Shown here one piece after another: positions 11,167-25,043 of a DNA stretch of 64,000 bases. The notes under the pieces are model-generated. The model did not search any database. It had not been told where the DNA came from and saw only the letters and a list, made by a program, of their open reading frames with translations. The stretch spans positions 593,169-657,168 of the forward strand of contig NW_006920419.1 of the NCBI RefSeq assembly GCF_000344685.1, written 5' to 3'. The DNA is from Gloeophyllum trabeum ATCC 11539. Its lineage: Eukaryota; Basidiomycota; Agaricomycetes; Gloeophyllales; Gloeophyllaceae. A program made the translations under genes and the position numbers. The stretch's first letter is position 1. Each line of letters begins with the position of its first letter.

Positions 11167-12862
11167 TCACTGGGAATTTGGTGAAGGCTCCGAGTCCGGC
11201 TCTGGTTGTTCATCAGTCGTATCGGGCGTGGCGACATGCTCCTCGTGCGCTTCCTCGAGCGGAGCGTCGGTAGACGATTCCTCAGAGTTACTCGAAGGTG
11301 AAGCCTCCTCTATCTCTTCAGGGACGGGGACACCTTCGACGGTCGCCTCTTCAGCAGGGGGCGCTTCGGCCGGCTCCTCGCTCGTAGGCGCATGCTCAGC
11401 CACGGCATCAACAATATCCGCCTCAGCCACCGACGCCTCCTCCGCCTGCTCCTCCGCCTGCTCCTTCCCCTCTTCCTCGATCGCGTCGTTGCCCTCAGCT
11501 TGCTCCTGCTCCTCAATCGGCGGGTATGGCGAGCACGTCTCCGCAGGCGGCGCGAGCATCACAAAGCTCTCCGCCGCAGGCGCCTGCTGTTCCTCCGCAA
11601 ATTCGGGCGCAGGCGCGGGCTCAGCCTCCCCAGAGGGCACCTCCGTCTCCCCCTCGGGAATGACAATCGGGTCCGCCGCCGAGCTCTCCGGGCCCTGCAG
11701 GGGCTGCAGCGCAAACGGCGAATTCGATCCGAGAATCGTGCCCGGCGCGCGGAGGCGCTCGCTGCCCTCGCCATCACTCCCGTTCCCATTCCGCGCCAGC
11801 TCGTCCGCGACGTTCACCGCCTCGCTGAACACCATCGTATCCGTCCTCGACCGCCCCATCTTCCTTGGGCTCTCATTGCGACTCCCAGCCGGCCCCGAGG
11901 GGCTGGGCGCGCGGCCGTCCCGCTCCTCTGCCGGCTGGGGGCGCAGCGCGGCGCCGAGCAGGCGCGGCGGCTCGACGTCGCCATCGTCGGGGATGACGAG
12001 GAACTCGGCGGGGACGAGGTCGAACTTGCGCGTGAGCGCGAGGAAGCGGGCATTCAGCGAGGACTCGGCCTCGGCCTGCTCGAACGCCTCGCGGTGGTGG
12101 AAGTAGGCGTGGGCGAAGATGCGCCCAAGGCGCCGCGCGAGCGCGGAGAAGTGGCGCGTGGAGGTTTGCGGGATGGATAGGCTGGTATACAGGGCAGGGG
12201 TAAGCGTGTGTGTATGTATGTGGGTGGGAAGGGGCTCACCGGGAGGGGAAGGCGCGCGGGGAATTGAGGAGCGCGGTGGCGCTGTCGAGGGTGTGCAGGA
12301 TGTAGTCGATTGCGCAGCATTGCTATAGGCGTTCGCATTAGGGAGACGTACGCGGAGTAGAAGGAGGGTTCGTACCTCCATGGCGCCGTCGTTCCCGTGG
12401 GCGACGCATAAATACATCCATTCACCGGCTTTCATCTCAGGACATGACGATCTCGTGCACTCTTGCTGCAACATGGTAATGAGGGGATGCGTCAGGTCCT
12501 GCGCGAGTCGTCTTCACAGATTCATTAGTACAGTATACATACGCGCATATAGTCACTAGTAACACTTACCGTAGCTGCTCATATATCCAACATGCCTCAT
12601 CAACCGTAATCTCACTCTTCCCCTCCTTCTCCTCGCTCTTCGCCTCCTCCTCAGCCGGCGTGCCCTCCTTCTCCTTACTCGCAAGCTTCCCCGGGAGAGA
12701 GACTATGTGCTCCACGTCATGCGGGTCCGACCGAATGAGCAGCGAGATGTATTCTTGCAATTGGAACGCGCTGTCAAGAGACGAGATGGGTGGGAGGGTT
12801 TTCACGGGGTAGAAGGTAGATATACGGGAGCCTCGCAGAGGTCTTTGCACGGTCGCGCCCAT
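11167..12862 (-). CDS. mob3: MOB family protein, phocein/MOB3-type, with acidic tail
   Basis: Four exons (12862-12570, 12511-12376, 12322-12240, 12181-11167) give 508 residues. The first 240 or so form a Mob/phocein domain: LQEYISLLIRSDPHDVEHI, WIYEQLRRLAQDL, a Cys pair in ECTRSSCPEM, EWMYLCVAHG, CCAIDYILHTLDSATALLNS, HFSALARRLGRIFAHAYFHH and a final NARFLALTRKFDLVPAEFLV. The IRAD/IRSD block and C..C..H..H zinc residues match phocein (MOB4 of animals, MOB3 of fungi), a subunit of the STRIPAK phosphatase-kinase complex that controls hyphal fusion and fruiting body development. The Lys/Glu-rich insert after VSLPGKLAS is unusual. So is the 250-residue tail rich in Glu, Ala and Pro (many EEQ, EEA, PAEE runs), which is probably disordered. 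Orthology to MOB3 rather than MOB1/2 is inferred from the blocks alone. Confidence 0.87.
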
Positions 12863-13197
12863 GTTGAAGATGTGTAGTGACCGATACGCGTAACTTCGTC
12901 AAGAGATCGTAGAGGGAGGGGGGGCGTGAGGCCGAGTCTATCCTGGATATATGCGCCCGTCAGTCGGCCTTTTATACCAGCTACAAGGCGGATACTTACC
13001 TTCAAGTCTCAGTTGCGTCAAGTTGAACCTGGAAGCGTTCAAGTTGGGGAAGCGTAGCAGCTGTCAATATTCAATATACGTGGCCTTATAGGGAGATATC
13101 TTCCCACGGTTGATGCTGATGGCACCAACGCGTCAGTGGCAAGCTCACCTTGCCCGTTGTCTCACTCGACCTCGACTTTGTCTTCAACGCGAACGGG

Positions 13198-14058
13198 ATG
13201 AATGGCAGCGTTCGAAATTCGAACTCGTGGCTCACGATGTCGCGCGCTTCGTCATTCCCCTGGACGTTTGGCCGCAGCATCGAGAACGTCTCGCCGACGC
13301 GTTCAAGAGGGGGTGGCGCAGGACCCAAGAACGCGCTGCCTCCATCTCCTCCACCTTGGGGGAAAGGCTACCTCGTCCTCTCAGCCGATGGCGACCCCAT
13401 TGAATCGCTTAACACGCAACTACAAGATAAACTATCTCTAGAAGCAGAACCCGAGAACCCTCCCCCCGCCTCGCCTCCACATCCGACGACCCCCTCGCCC
13501 GAAGAACGCCTCAAAGAGCAAGCCCGCCTCCGTCGGCTCGAGCGGGAACGCGAGATTGCAGAGGCTGGCGAGATCGACTGGGTGCGCTCGGGCGGGACGC
13601 TCCGCGACGCGTCCGGTCGGCGCGACGTCGAGCGCACTGAGCGCATCCGCGCCGAGCTGCGCCGCGAGGCAGAGGAGAAACGAGCCCTCGCGCGCTGGGC
13701 CGCGTACGAGGCACGCTGGCAGGACTTCGCCGCGTCCAGCGGGCCCGTGCGCTTCGCCGACATCCCCTGGCCGGTCGAGGAGACGCCGAAGTGCGCGAGG
13801 GAGATCACGTTCCGCAAGATCGAGGACTTCCTGTTCGCGGACCTGGCGGCGAGGGGGAGTACGGTGACACGGAAGGAGAGGATACGCACGAGTATGCTGA
13901 GGTGGCACCCGGATAAGATGGGACCGGTCGCGGCGCGGGTGGTGGAGGAGGACCAGGCGGACGTGAAGGAGGGCATCGGCGTAGTCTTTAGGTGTCTGAG
14001 AGCATTGCAAGATCCCAAGAAAGCTGGCCGACCTTCTGTGCCGGGAGCGAACTCATAG
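13198..14058 (+). CDS. NFKBIL1-like protein with J-domain-like C-terminus
   Basis: A long uninterrupted exon runs to TAG at 14056-14058. The product is rich in Arg and Glu and carries a predicted long helix at residues 100-175 (LKEQARLRRLEREREIAEAG and AELRREAEEKRALARWAAYE). It ends in the family block: FADIPWPVEE, ITFRKIEDFLF, KERIRTSMLRWHPDKMG, and a final VVFRCLRALQDP. The RWHPDK stretch resembles the HPD of J domains. The pattern matches fungal relatives of NF-kappa-B inhibitor-like protein 1, which is linked to mRNA processing in animals; its fungal role is unknown. I chose the first ATG in frame (13198). The frame stays open upstream to about 13150 and an earlier 5' exon is possible, so the N-terminus is uncertain. 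Confidence 0.72.
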   Translation: MNGSVRNSNSWLTMSRASSFPWTFGRSIENVSPTRSRGGGAGPKNALPPSPPPWGKGYLVLSADGDPIESLNTQLQDKLSLEAEPENPPPASPPHPTTPSPEERLKEQARLRRLEREREIAEAGEIDWVRSGGTLRDASGRRDVERTERIRAELRREAEEKRALARWAAYEARWQDFAASSGPVRFADIPWPVEETPKCAREITFRKIEDFLFADLAARGSTVTRKERIRTSMLRWHPDKMGPVAARVVEEDQADVKEGIGVVFRCLRALQDPKKAGRPSVPGANS

Positions 14059-14398
14059 CACATTGTATAGTATTTTCTCTGATATTTCTTTGATTGAACT
14101 GAATGTATCAATATCCTAGCATAGATGCCAGTATTTGAGATGTTTGTATCTGCAGCTTTGATATATAAGTCAGGGAATATTTCATGTGGCAAGGCTGCAG
14201 GGTGAAAATCACCAGGTGGTCTGGATACAATTCAGGTATAAATCAGTATATGAGGTCTGCTCAGCTTGTGTCCATGTATATTACTACATGTGTTTATCTT
14301 TCCTCAGGCTGTCCACAAGAAGACTGCGAAGCACTGAAACTAAACATGACTTCCCTCAACTACACCTAGCTTAGAGGTTCAAAGATATCTGTGGTACT

Positions 14399-14980
14399 TC
14401 ACACCTGCTCCTCCACTATACCTCCAGGGGTTTCCTTCACCTTGATTCCCTCTGCTGTGGCCTCAACACCACTCATCTCAATTTGGGACTCTGTATCTGT
14501 GACTGCTGGCCTAGGTGCAAATTGGATAGCGGATGCCACTCCATTGCTGCATGACTGGAAGGTGTGCTCAGATGTCTTGCCCAGGCCAACAAGGATTAAG
14601 ATGCAGGTTGGCACAATCCCCTGAAGTTGATGTATGGTCAGTCAATTGGCAACAAATGTCAGCCAGTGAACTGCTTACAGTGAAACTGATTGCAAAGCTT
14701 GAGAAGACATTCTATCCAGAAGCATAAGCTTTGCCAATTTGTATCCACTCTTCATCATTTCTGTGTGTATTGGCAGTTCATTCCTGATTCCATGGTCCCC
14801 ATTACCCCAATCAATGCTGCCAGGTCAGGTGGCATAGGACCAGTAGTTCCTTCGTATCAATTTGCCATCAATGTGGTGTCTTCTTGTGGTTTTATTGTGA
14901 CAAACAGCATCCACTTCATGCATAACCATGCTTCTACAGGGGACCGATGTCTAGGTCCAGACATAAACTGAATGTCAACC
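14399..14980 (-). pseudogene. Decayed 3' fragment of multi-span membrane protein gene
   Basis: On the minus strand this segment encodes the C-terminal end of a basidiomycete multi-span protein: ILILVGLGKTSEHTFQS, then ASAIQFAPRPAVTDTES and a Glu-rich end (GGIVEEQV) stopping at about 14399. A degraded ESG-type membrane segment lies further upstream near 14800. It matches the 3' end of the neighbouring copy at 15471-15700 (VGLGKTSQHT, SSIQFASRMAVVDV). No intact path to an N-terminus exists, since the 15043-15362 element and the other copy lie upstream. It lies in the CpG-starved tract, so it is read as a dead tandem duplicate. Confidence 0.6.
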
Positions 14981-15042
14981 CTTTGAATGGATTCCTGTAG
15001 CTCAGGGCCTTTTGAAGTGGTTGGACATTCCAGTATTCATTC

Positions 15043-15362
15043 TAAGATAGATGCAACCCATATCAATTACTATCACATGACCATTTCTGTCATAATGAGT
15101 AGTGAAGTGTGACAGTCCCACAATGTTTTTCCATCTCCTGCTGGAGTAGAGCAACTATCATGATTTGGCTTCTAAGAAAGGTTTTGTGTAAGTATTTAGA
15201 AGGGTTTGTCAGAAGCAGAATTACATCTTATGCCCTAACTTGGGTATAAATATTGGTGACATTTAGCCATTTGTCCACACTTCACATTAGACAGGTCAAA
15301 CTACAGCATATCAGCTGTCATTCTGTGACCATAGTACTTAATTATGCGCTGTGTCTATCTTA
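15043..15362 (-). mobile_element. MITE-like inverted-repeat element, copy 2 (decayed)
   Basis: The left end reads TAAGATAGATGCAACCCATA and the right end, on the minus strand, TAAGATAGACACAGCGCATA. Its left end continues like the right end of copy 1 at 10.7 kb (TATCACATGACCATTT against TATCACGTGACTATTT), and its right end continues like copy 1's left (TACTATGGTCACAG). It is therefore inserted in the opposite orientation. Differences include CG to TG or CA changes (GACGC to GATGC, CACGTG to CACATG), consistent with the CpG loss of the surrounding tract. Length is about 320 bases, non-coding. Confidence 0.72.
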
Positions 15363-15470
15363 TTAGGCAAGCAATAAAGCCATGCTCTGGGATACAGACT
15401 ATGTGATATAAATCCCATACAAGAGTACATGGAACAGACTCATTTGCCTTAACCAAAGCCAGGATGACAT

Positions 15471-16790
15471 TCATGTTAGGCTGGGTAGCTGTACCATGAG
15501 TTCAATTCCATCTACATCATGATGTGATACCACATCCACCACTGCCATCCTGGATGCAAATTGTATAGAGGATACCACTCCCCCATTCCCATTTGCACTG
15601 GACAGGTGTGCTGAGAAGTCTTGCCCAGGCCAACCAGAATTGTCATCCCAGTAGGTATAATCCCCTAAGTAAGATTTCAATTGTGTCTGATTATGGCCAG
15701 TAAGTGGCTTACTGCAAGACCCATGGCAAGGTTTCCAAAAATATCCTGACAAGCACATTGATTTCAAGCATCCAGTAATCAGGCATTCAAGGACCTTGCT
15801 CACCTCACAAATAGGAGATATAGTCCCTTTCTGTCGGATAAGAAAGATCGCAGAGATAGTCACAGTCACTGAGGCTATACTTGCTTGGTCAGATCATGAG
15901 CACAAGTCTAGGAGGGATCCTTACATAAGAAGCATCAGGTAGTAATACCAGTGTGCATGACTTCTTGGGGAGTATTTTTGGGTCTGCCTTTGAGCCCTTC
16001 TAAGAACAACAACTAGCATGAAAAAGCAGAGATATATTGAGAAGACTTTCCCACTTTTGTAAGGCAGCACTTACCAATTGTTATGATCAGTAGCACATTT
16101 GTCACAATGACTAGAATCCAGAAAGCATCATTGAATGCTTGTGCAAGTGGAAAGGCCTTCACAAGCCTGGCAATGCTCTTGCTGCTTAATGTGGTTGCTT
16201 TATTCGGCACAAATGCCTGCTGAGTGGCAATGTCTGCCACAGTGAACTCTCCAGCCATGGCACATATGCACACTGGAGGAAGTGTTATTATAAGTGATAT
16301 TGACTGAATCACAATCTGAGAACTCACTGATTTCACCAAGAAGTAATAGTGCTGGCATAACCAGTATCCATATATTTCTCCCAGAAATCATAAAGGCACA
16401 TCACACCTAATTCACAACCTGAGTCACTTGCAAAGAAGATATTGCAAATACTTACCAGTAGTGCATCTGCAAGTAGACTACCAGGATATGAGTCCCCAAG
16501 TTAGGCTGGCCTTGTGTAGACTTACACCACAACATCCTGTAAAACACCAAGGATAATGAAGAGCACATCATTCAGCTGAGCTTGACTTATATATAAAGCA
16601 AGCTCACTGCTGTCTTCGCATGGCGGCATGGCTGATGCAGTGACCACACTAAGTGATACAGAGGAGAGGATGCACCGACTTCCAGGAGCAGATTGAGAGT
16701 ATCATTATATATATACCCGAGGAATAGCAGGGCCTGCGCAAACGTGTTACGTTCGGGGAGGGCCATCACAGCAAGCATCAAGGATGTCAT
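15471..16790 (-). pseudogene. Decayed multi-span membrane protein gene
   Basis: Reading from 16790 down, pieces of a basidiomycete multi-membrane-span protein appear in order: a hydrophobic start (TSLMLAVMALPE), LNDVLFIILGVLQDVVV, LLADALL, GRNIWILVMPALLLLGEI, FNDAFWILVIVTNVLLIITI and the terminal VGLGKTSQHT with SSIQFASRM. These match the blocks of the intact genes at 47.2 and 52.7 kb (for example DSLLIWRCYVVWGRR). Where those have Arg-Cys, this copy reads TGA-TGT after a likely splice site near 16412. That is the change expected from CGA by CpG deamination. Together with near-total CpG loss I call it a pseudogene, though a heavily rearranged expressed gene cannot be excluded without RNA data. 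Confidence 0.6.
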
Positions 16791-16799
16791 GTTGGCAAG

Positions 16800-17499
16800 C
16801 TAAGGCCCACTCTGTAAGGCTAGCGGGTCGAAGCGACAGTAGCTCTACACGAATAAGGAAACTCAGAGTTCACACGACTGGAAGACAGGTGTAAGGTCTC
16901 TCTTCGTATGAAGCGTAAACTGCCGTCAGTACATGAGTAGCTAGGGTTTTTATATGTTTTCCTCTAAGGCCCAAGGATGAAGAATAACCCTATGAATAAC
17001 CAACAGCACTGCAGCTGGTAAGGAACGAAAGGAACAAGGAACGACATAAGGAACGAAAAGGTGCCCAGACTGAATCGGGCGGAATAACCGTAAACGCACA
17101 ACCGAGGACCGAATCCTCACACACTCTCACGAGAGCCATGAATCACTACTCACCGTGATTTGCTGAGAGCGGTCATCCGATTCTTCCGCCAGATAGGTAC
17201 AAATAGACCCTTCTCCACTTCTCCGCTTTGTAGCTGGTGCTAGCTGATGATGCATCATGAGGAACTTGATGAATTCTTGACAGCGGTAGGTAAGAGTGGG
17301 AAATCTAGAAAGCTGTAGCGCAAGGTGAGGTGCAGGACACGAATGAAAAGGGACGATAGCTGCCCTTCAGGTTAGGGTTACTCCCGAAGAGGGAAACAAT
17401 TCCCATCTGCCAAAATATCATCGAGTGCGATCGACTTTGCCTGGAAATCCATTAGAGCTGAGGCTGCTCCCATTGAGACCTGCTTCTATCCTGCTCGCT
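16800..17499. other. Intergenic, promoter side of TRM4-like gene
   Basis: About 700 bases with normal CpG content resuming after 16.6 kb. A short TTAGGGTTA telomere-like motif sits near 17372. No gene was recognised. The right end should hold the promoter and leader of the methyltransferase gene starting at 17500. Confidence 0.4.
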
Positions 17500-20700
<3,201 letters not shown>

Positions 20701-20790
20701 GCGACGACAGCAGGACGATACTAATTAGTATTAAATGTACAGTAGGGCGAGAAGCTCGATGAAGCACAGCTGTATAGTGAGACGTCAGTC

Positions 20791-23700
20791 TCAGAGAGAT
20801 GCTAACAGATGCTGTACCCATGGATTCGCATTGATCTGCGGCTGGAACTCCTGCACGCATTTTCTAAGTTCCTCCAGTTGCAGTTCTGGAAGGGGACTAT
20901 CGGGCATGACGACGTCTTCACCATCCAGTTCGTCTGGGATCCGAGATGCCCAGGTACGCATAAGATCCTCCACGATTTTCACACCGGCGTCTGTCGTATC
21001 CTTGTCGAACTTCGGCTCATCCTCGTCGCCATCTTCCCGAATGTTAGCATTCATCATAAAAGGAATTTTGACACACGCTTACCCGTATTGAATTCTTCGA
21101 GCTCCTCTGCTTTCTTTTTTGCAAGCTGTGACGCACCCCCTCTCCTCAGTATTGAATACTTCTCTGACCAGAAAACCTTTTACCTTCACAACCGACTCAG
21201 GGAAGTTCGCAAGCTCGGCAACATGTATACCGAAACTCTGATCACAAACACCTGAAGATATGTTAGTTTCCCGATCAAACGAAATAGCGAGGTGGCATAC
21301 CAGGTTCAACTTTGTATAGTAATGTGATATCGCGGTCTTGCTTGGAGTCGCCGGTCTTCGCGACATGCGCTACGACGTGCAGATTCTTGACGTGAGGTAA
21401 TTGCTGATCAAGAGCCGTTAATTCGTGGAAATGTGTTGCGAAGAGACAGAAAGAATGGATCTGGGACGCAATGTGCCTTTACGCACGGTCAGTGACGAAT
21501 CCTCGGGTGCGTCGGAAAGCTTACTCCGAGATTGCCCAAGCCAGACCGAAACCATCGTAGGTGGATGTGCCTAATGGAAGCATGAGATGTCCGTTATTCT
21601 GGATCGATAGCAGGACACCTACCTCGTCCAAGCTCGTCGATGATTATGAGCGAGTCCGCTGTGGCTGACTGAACGGAAGTTAATACGCCCCAGCCTCGGG
21701 ATTTCAGAGAAGATCGTACCCTGAGGATAGTAGCGATATCGAGCATTTCACCCATGAATGTAGATATACCCTTCAGTTGACTATCTCCAGCTCCAACTCG
21801 GCACAGGATTGAATCGAGAATAGGAACCTGCGCCTCTGAACATGGTACGAAGGAGCCAATCTGCGCCATCAAGGCGATGACACCGCACGACAGCAGGAAC
21901 GTTGATTTCCCACCCATGTTAGGCCCGGCTGCACAGGAAAGATCAGCAAAGGCCTGTAGGAGGAAAGATGAACGTACTAATTATCTGGAATTCGCTCTCG
22001 CCTGTATGCAAAATCTTAATTTTGAGATACTAGGTGTGCCAGGCATGCATACAAATACGCACCCTTGACTAGCTCGACATCATTCGGGATGAAGCTTATG
22101 TCGTCTTGAACTTCCAGACAAGGATGCCGGGCCTCTCTCAAGATTAAATTGCCGGAACCTGAGGGGCGCATTGTGAATTCGAACATACGGAGTCAATGAC
22201 ACTGCCTACCTTTCTCTAGAACGGTGGGACGGACATAGGCTTCAGGCGCATTAACAGCCACATGAGCCAAACTGCAAGCAATCATTAGTAAATACTCAGG
22301 TGGTAGGGGATCTCTATACCTCAAGATCAAGTCTAGATGGGCAATGACATGATCGAGAGACTCCAAGACAGGCGTGTATGTTGCTTTCACAAGCCATGTC
22401 AGTAGGTAATCAGCCTACCGTTGGTAACGAGTTACCGGCTATGTTAATGACCTCCTTGACCAGACCGCTCTGTGTCCTAGAGTAGGATTCGGTAACTTCC
22501 TGATACTCATTTGAGAGCTCCTTGAGCGTCTTCGTTGTGAAGAAGGTGCCACTCTTGGTCGTGCCAAGCTCGATATATGCACGTTTATTGTGGATGAGTT
22601 TCGCCTCCTGTCAACCGAAGGGAAGGTAAGGGAAAGGAAAGGTTGGTGACCATAGAGCACAATGCCTTTTGAGTCGACTCACGTTTTTGGTTAAGCGCAA
22701 GCAGTACCCATACATCTGAGAATTCTCAAGATGTAACTTCTTGTCGAGTTCTACGTCAAGATCTTCTGCAACTTGTTTATGTTCTTCATCCAGACCATCG
22801 CGGATCTGCAAGAGGCTAAGATACGTGGGCCAGGGAAAGGACAAGTGGGCACCTTACCTCAATTAACCTATCTGCTAGCTCCCGAAGCCGGCTGTCATAA
22901 TCCGCTTTGATGACGAAGTGGTGGTTATCCAGCTCATCGAGATCAAGGGTCTGCTCGACCATTTCTGAATACTTGGAGAGATTCTCGTCATATTCCTAAA
23001 TCGAGGGGAACCGTTAGCCATAGGTATCGCGAATGTGAACGTACGCGTACGCGGAGCTTCGTCATGTACATTTCGGTCATCAATTCTTGCAGCTCTTCCT
23101 GTTCAGGCTTAAGGGCTTCAAGCGTAGCAATTAGGCCCGAAAGCTGTTTATACGTGTCAGCTAAGCAAGCGACCGGTTAGATATATCCTTCAAGTTTACC
23201 TTCAAAGCAACTTGATAAACTCGGACAACGTCCTCCAGAGTGGCTACCGATTTCTGGAACCGCTTGCTTATCCGATGCAGATCAGGCATATATTTCATGT
23301 AGTCATCCTAGGCCAGTCACGATCAGTGAAACAAAGGCAATCTTGCTACAATGAGCTACATACTTGGAGAGTGCGTCGGGTGTCAGGGTTGTCGACGAAC
23401 ATCTGCACCAGGTCTTGCCGTTTTCCTATGGCAGACACGTAAGCCGTGCCGAGGGTTCTATGAGGGAGGATAGGACTAACGGATTTCATGTAAATTGACC
23501 AATGGCTGCTTGATCCACGTCGCGAGTAACCGAGTCCCTTGCGCTGTCTTGCATTTATTGAGCAAGCCAAGAAGAGTCGTATTTCTATTTGATGATCCCT
23601 AAAGGGATGGATTGCGAGAAGGGGCCCATATATAAGTCTCGCAGTCGGTAGCGAGATGGCTCTCAAACTCACACTAGAAGGTCCCGACTCCGAAAGATTC

Positions 23701-24951
23701 ATCGCACGGAGAGCACTAGCGTCCAGGCGCATGTACTGAGTCAGGTCATGCGTTCGGATGGTGAACGAGCCGTGGTTCGTGGGATCAGACAGAAGGGACA
23801 GGTAGGAAAGCAAGGCCGCCAAAGACGACGGAGCTTGCGCGAGCGATAGCTGGGCTATATGGACGAAATGTAAGTCCAAGAGAGCTATAGAGTTATGGTA
23901 AAGTGCATACGGATAGTGATCGCCGAGTCTATGGTGACCGAGGACGAGGTGGACGCTGGAGTCAAAAGCCTGACAAGGTCTTCCTGAATATTCTTCGCCG
24001 TGAATTCACCTACCGAACAACTGTTAGGCTAGCTATTGACGCAGTCGATCCACTACGTACTAGGCTTGCGCTCTGTCACAACAACGCCGCATCGCTCTAA
24101 GACGGCTTTGAGTTTATTCAGGTCGACGTCACGTTCAGTCTTCCCAGATGCGGTGCCTGTGGTGATGAGTGCTTCTTTCACGTTTAGTTGTATAATCAGG
24201 GACTGCGACCCCATTAGAGGAGCGGAACCTGGTGAAAATAGCGGCACCCACCTCAGTATTCGAGAAGAGGTCGTCGTCCACAAACTCTGAAACTCCGAGT
24301 TCACGGATGCTCACGTCCGCATAAGCTACGCCGACGGCTTTCGTTCTGGCTTTGCCTGATCCTGCGGTTACACTGGAGGCAATCTTGATGGCCATTACAA
24401 TAGGTGCGGACATCATATCTGAGTTTTCAAACAATAGGTCCTCTACCGCCTGCAGGTTTCCAGGTGATGCCTACCCATAGAAGTCAGGACCGAGTGCACC
24501 GGAGACGGGCGTGCTTGCTGACCTCTTTTGTAAGTCTGAATTTCGTGGGTTTCTTCCCTTGACCAGGTTCAGGTTCCCATATCTCTACTCTCAGCTGCTT
24601 AGTTGTCAGAGCCTCCCTCAAGAATGTCTTTGCCACGCTCTCCTTCAGGCTAACACTGGGCAGACCAGCTTTGCCACCTCCACCGAGATACTTGATGACA
24701 GAGTTCGTCCGGAAGACATGAGTTGCCACATATTGAGCATCAGGTCCATGAGTCGTGTAGAAACCCTCCGGCCGTGAAAACAGCCGTATGGTCCCTGTCT
24801 CTGGCGACTTCGACGGCAACTTCGTGAAGAATGAGCAGAATCCCGGGTCGTGCTCTGTGCCTACTCAGCCATAGAAATAATCGCACAGCTGCGTAAGACT
24901 CGAACCTATTTCTTGGTTGGACTCTTTCTCTTTTCCGTACATGAGCGACAT
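20791..24951 (-). CDS. msh2: DNA mismatch repair ATPase MSH2
   Basis: MSH2 pairs with MSH6 or MSH3 to find mismatches and loops in the nucleus. Reading down from 24951, a small exon gives [16 protein letters not shown], then [19 protein letters not shown] and the MutS domain I block [18 protein letters not shown]. Connector, lever and clamp segments follow in short exons. The ATPase shows the Walker A core [56 protein letters not shown] and [11 protein letters not shown] (Walker B), then LFATHFHEL. The end is [14 protein letters not shown]. It contains more than a dozen short introns. Two in-frame ATGs lie three codons apart (24951 and 24942); the outer one is given. Paired ACGCGT motifs lie just upstream. 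Confidence 0.94.
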
Positions 24952-25001
24952 TCTTGAGTTGGAAGTCGATTACGGGTTGTCCGTCAACGCTTCAGCACTG
25001 G

Positions 25002-25043
25002 ACGCGTCGCGTCGCGAATGACGGCGCCTAAGACGCGACGCGT
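25002..25043 (-). promoter_or_regulatory. Paired MluI-box (MCB-like) motifs upstream of MSH2
   Basis: Two copies of ACGCGT, at 25002-25007 and 25038-25043, sit 50-95 bases upstream of the MSH2 start inside a stretch dense in GACGCG words. In yeasts the MBF factor binds ACGCGT and drives G1/S expression of replication and repair genes, including mismatch repair. The same role here is inferred from motif and position only. Confidence 0.5.

Larger units (their letters stand above)
14100..16610. other. CpG-depleted, decayed tract
   Basis: This 2.5-kb block is poorer in G+C than its flanks and nearly devoid of CpG. By my reading there is not one CG in 15001-15240, 15481-15720 or 15961-16200, whereas neighbouring genes have several per 60 bases. 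TG and CA are common instead. The block contains two decayed copies of a membrane-protein gene and one decayed inverted-repeat element. This is the footprint expected from long-term cytosine methylation and deamination of repeats. No working gene is supported inside it. Confidence 0.75.

Noticed and set aside
11084..12180. Long + strand open frames rich in Ser/Ala and Arg/Leu
   Set aside because: They are antisense shadows of the Glu/Ala/Pro-rich MOB3 tail, with composition explained by the opposite strand.
13086..13328. Minus-strand 80-codon frame opposite the NFKBIL1-like gene
   Set aside because: No motif; it mirrors the coding bias of the + strand gene.
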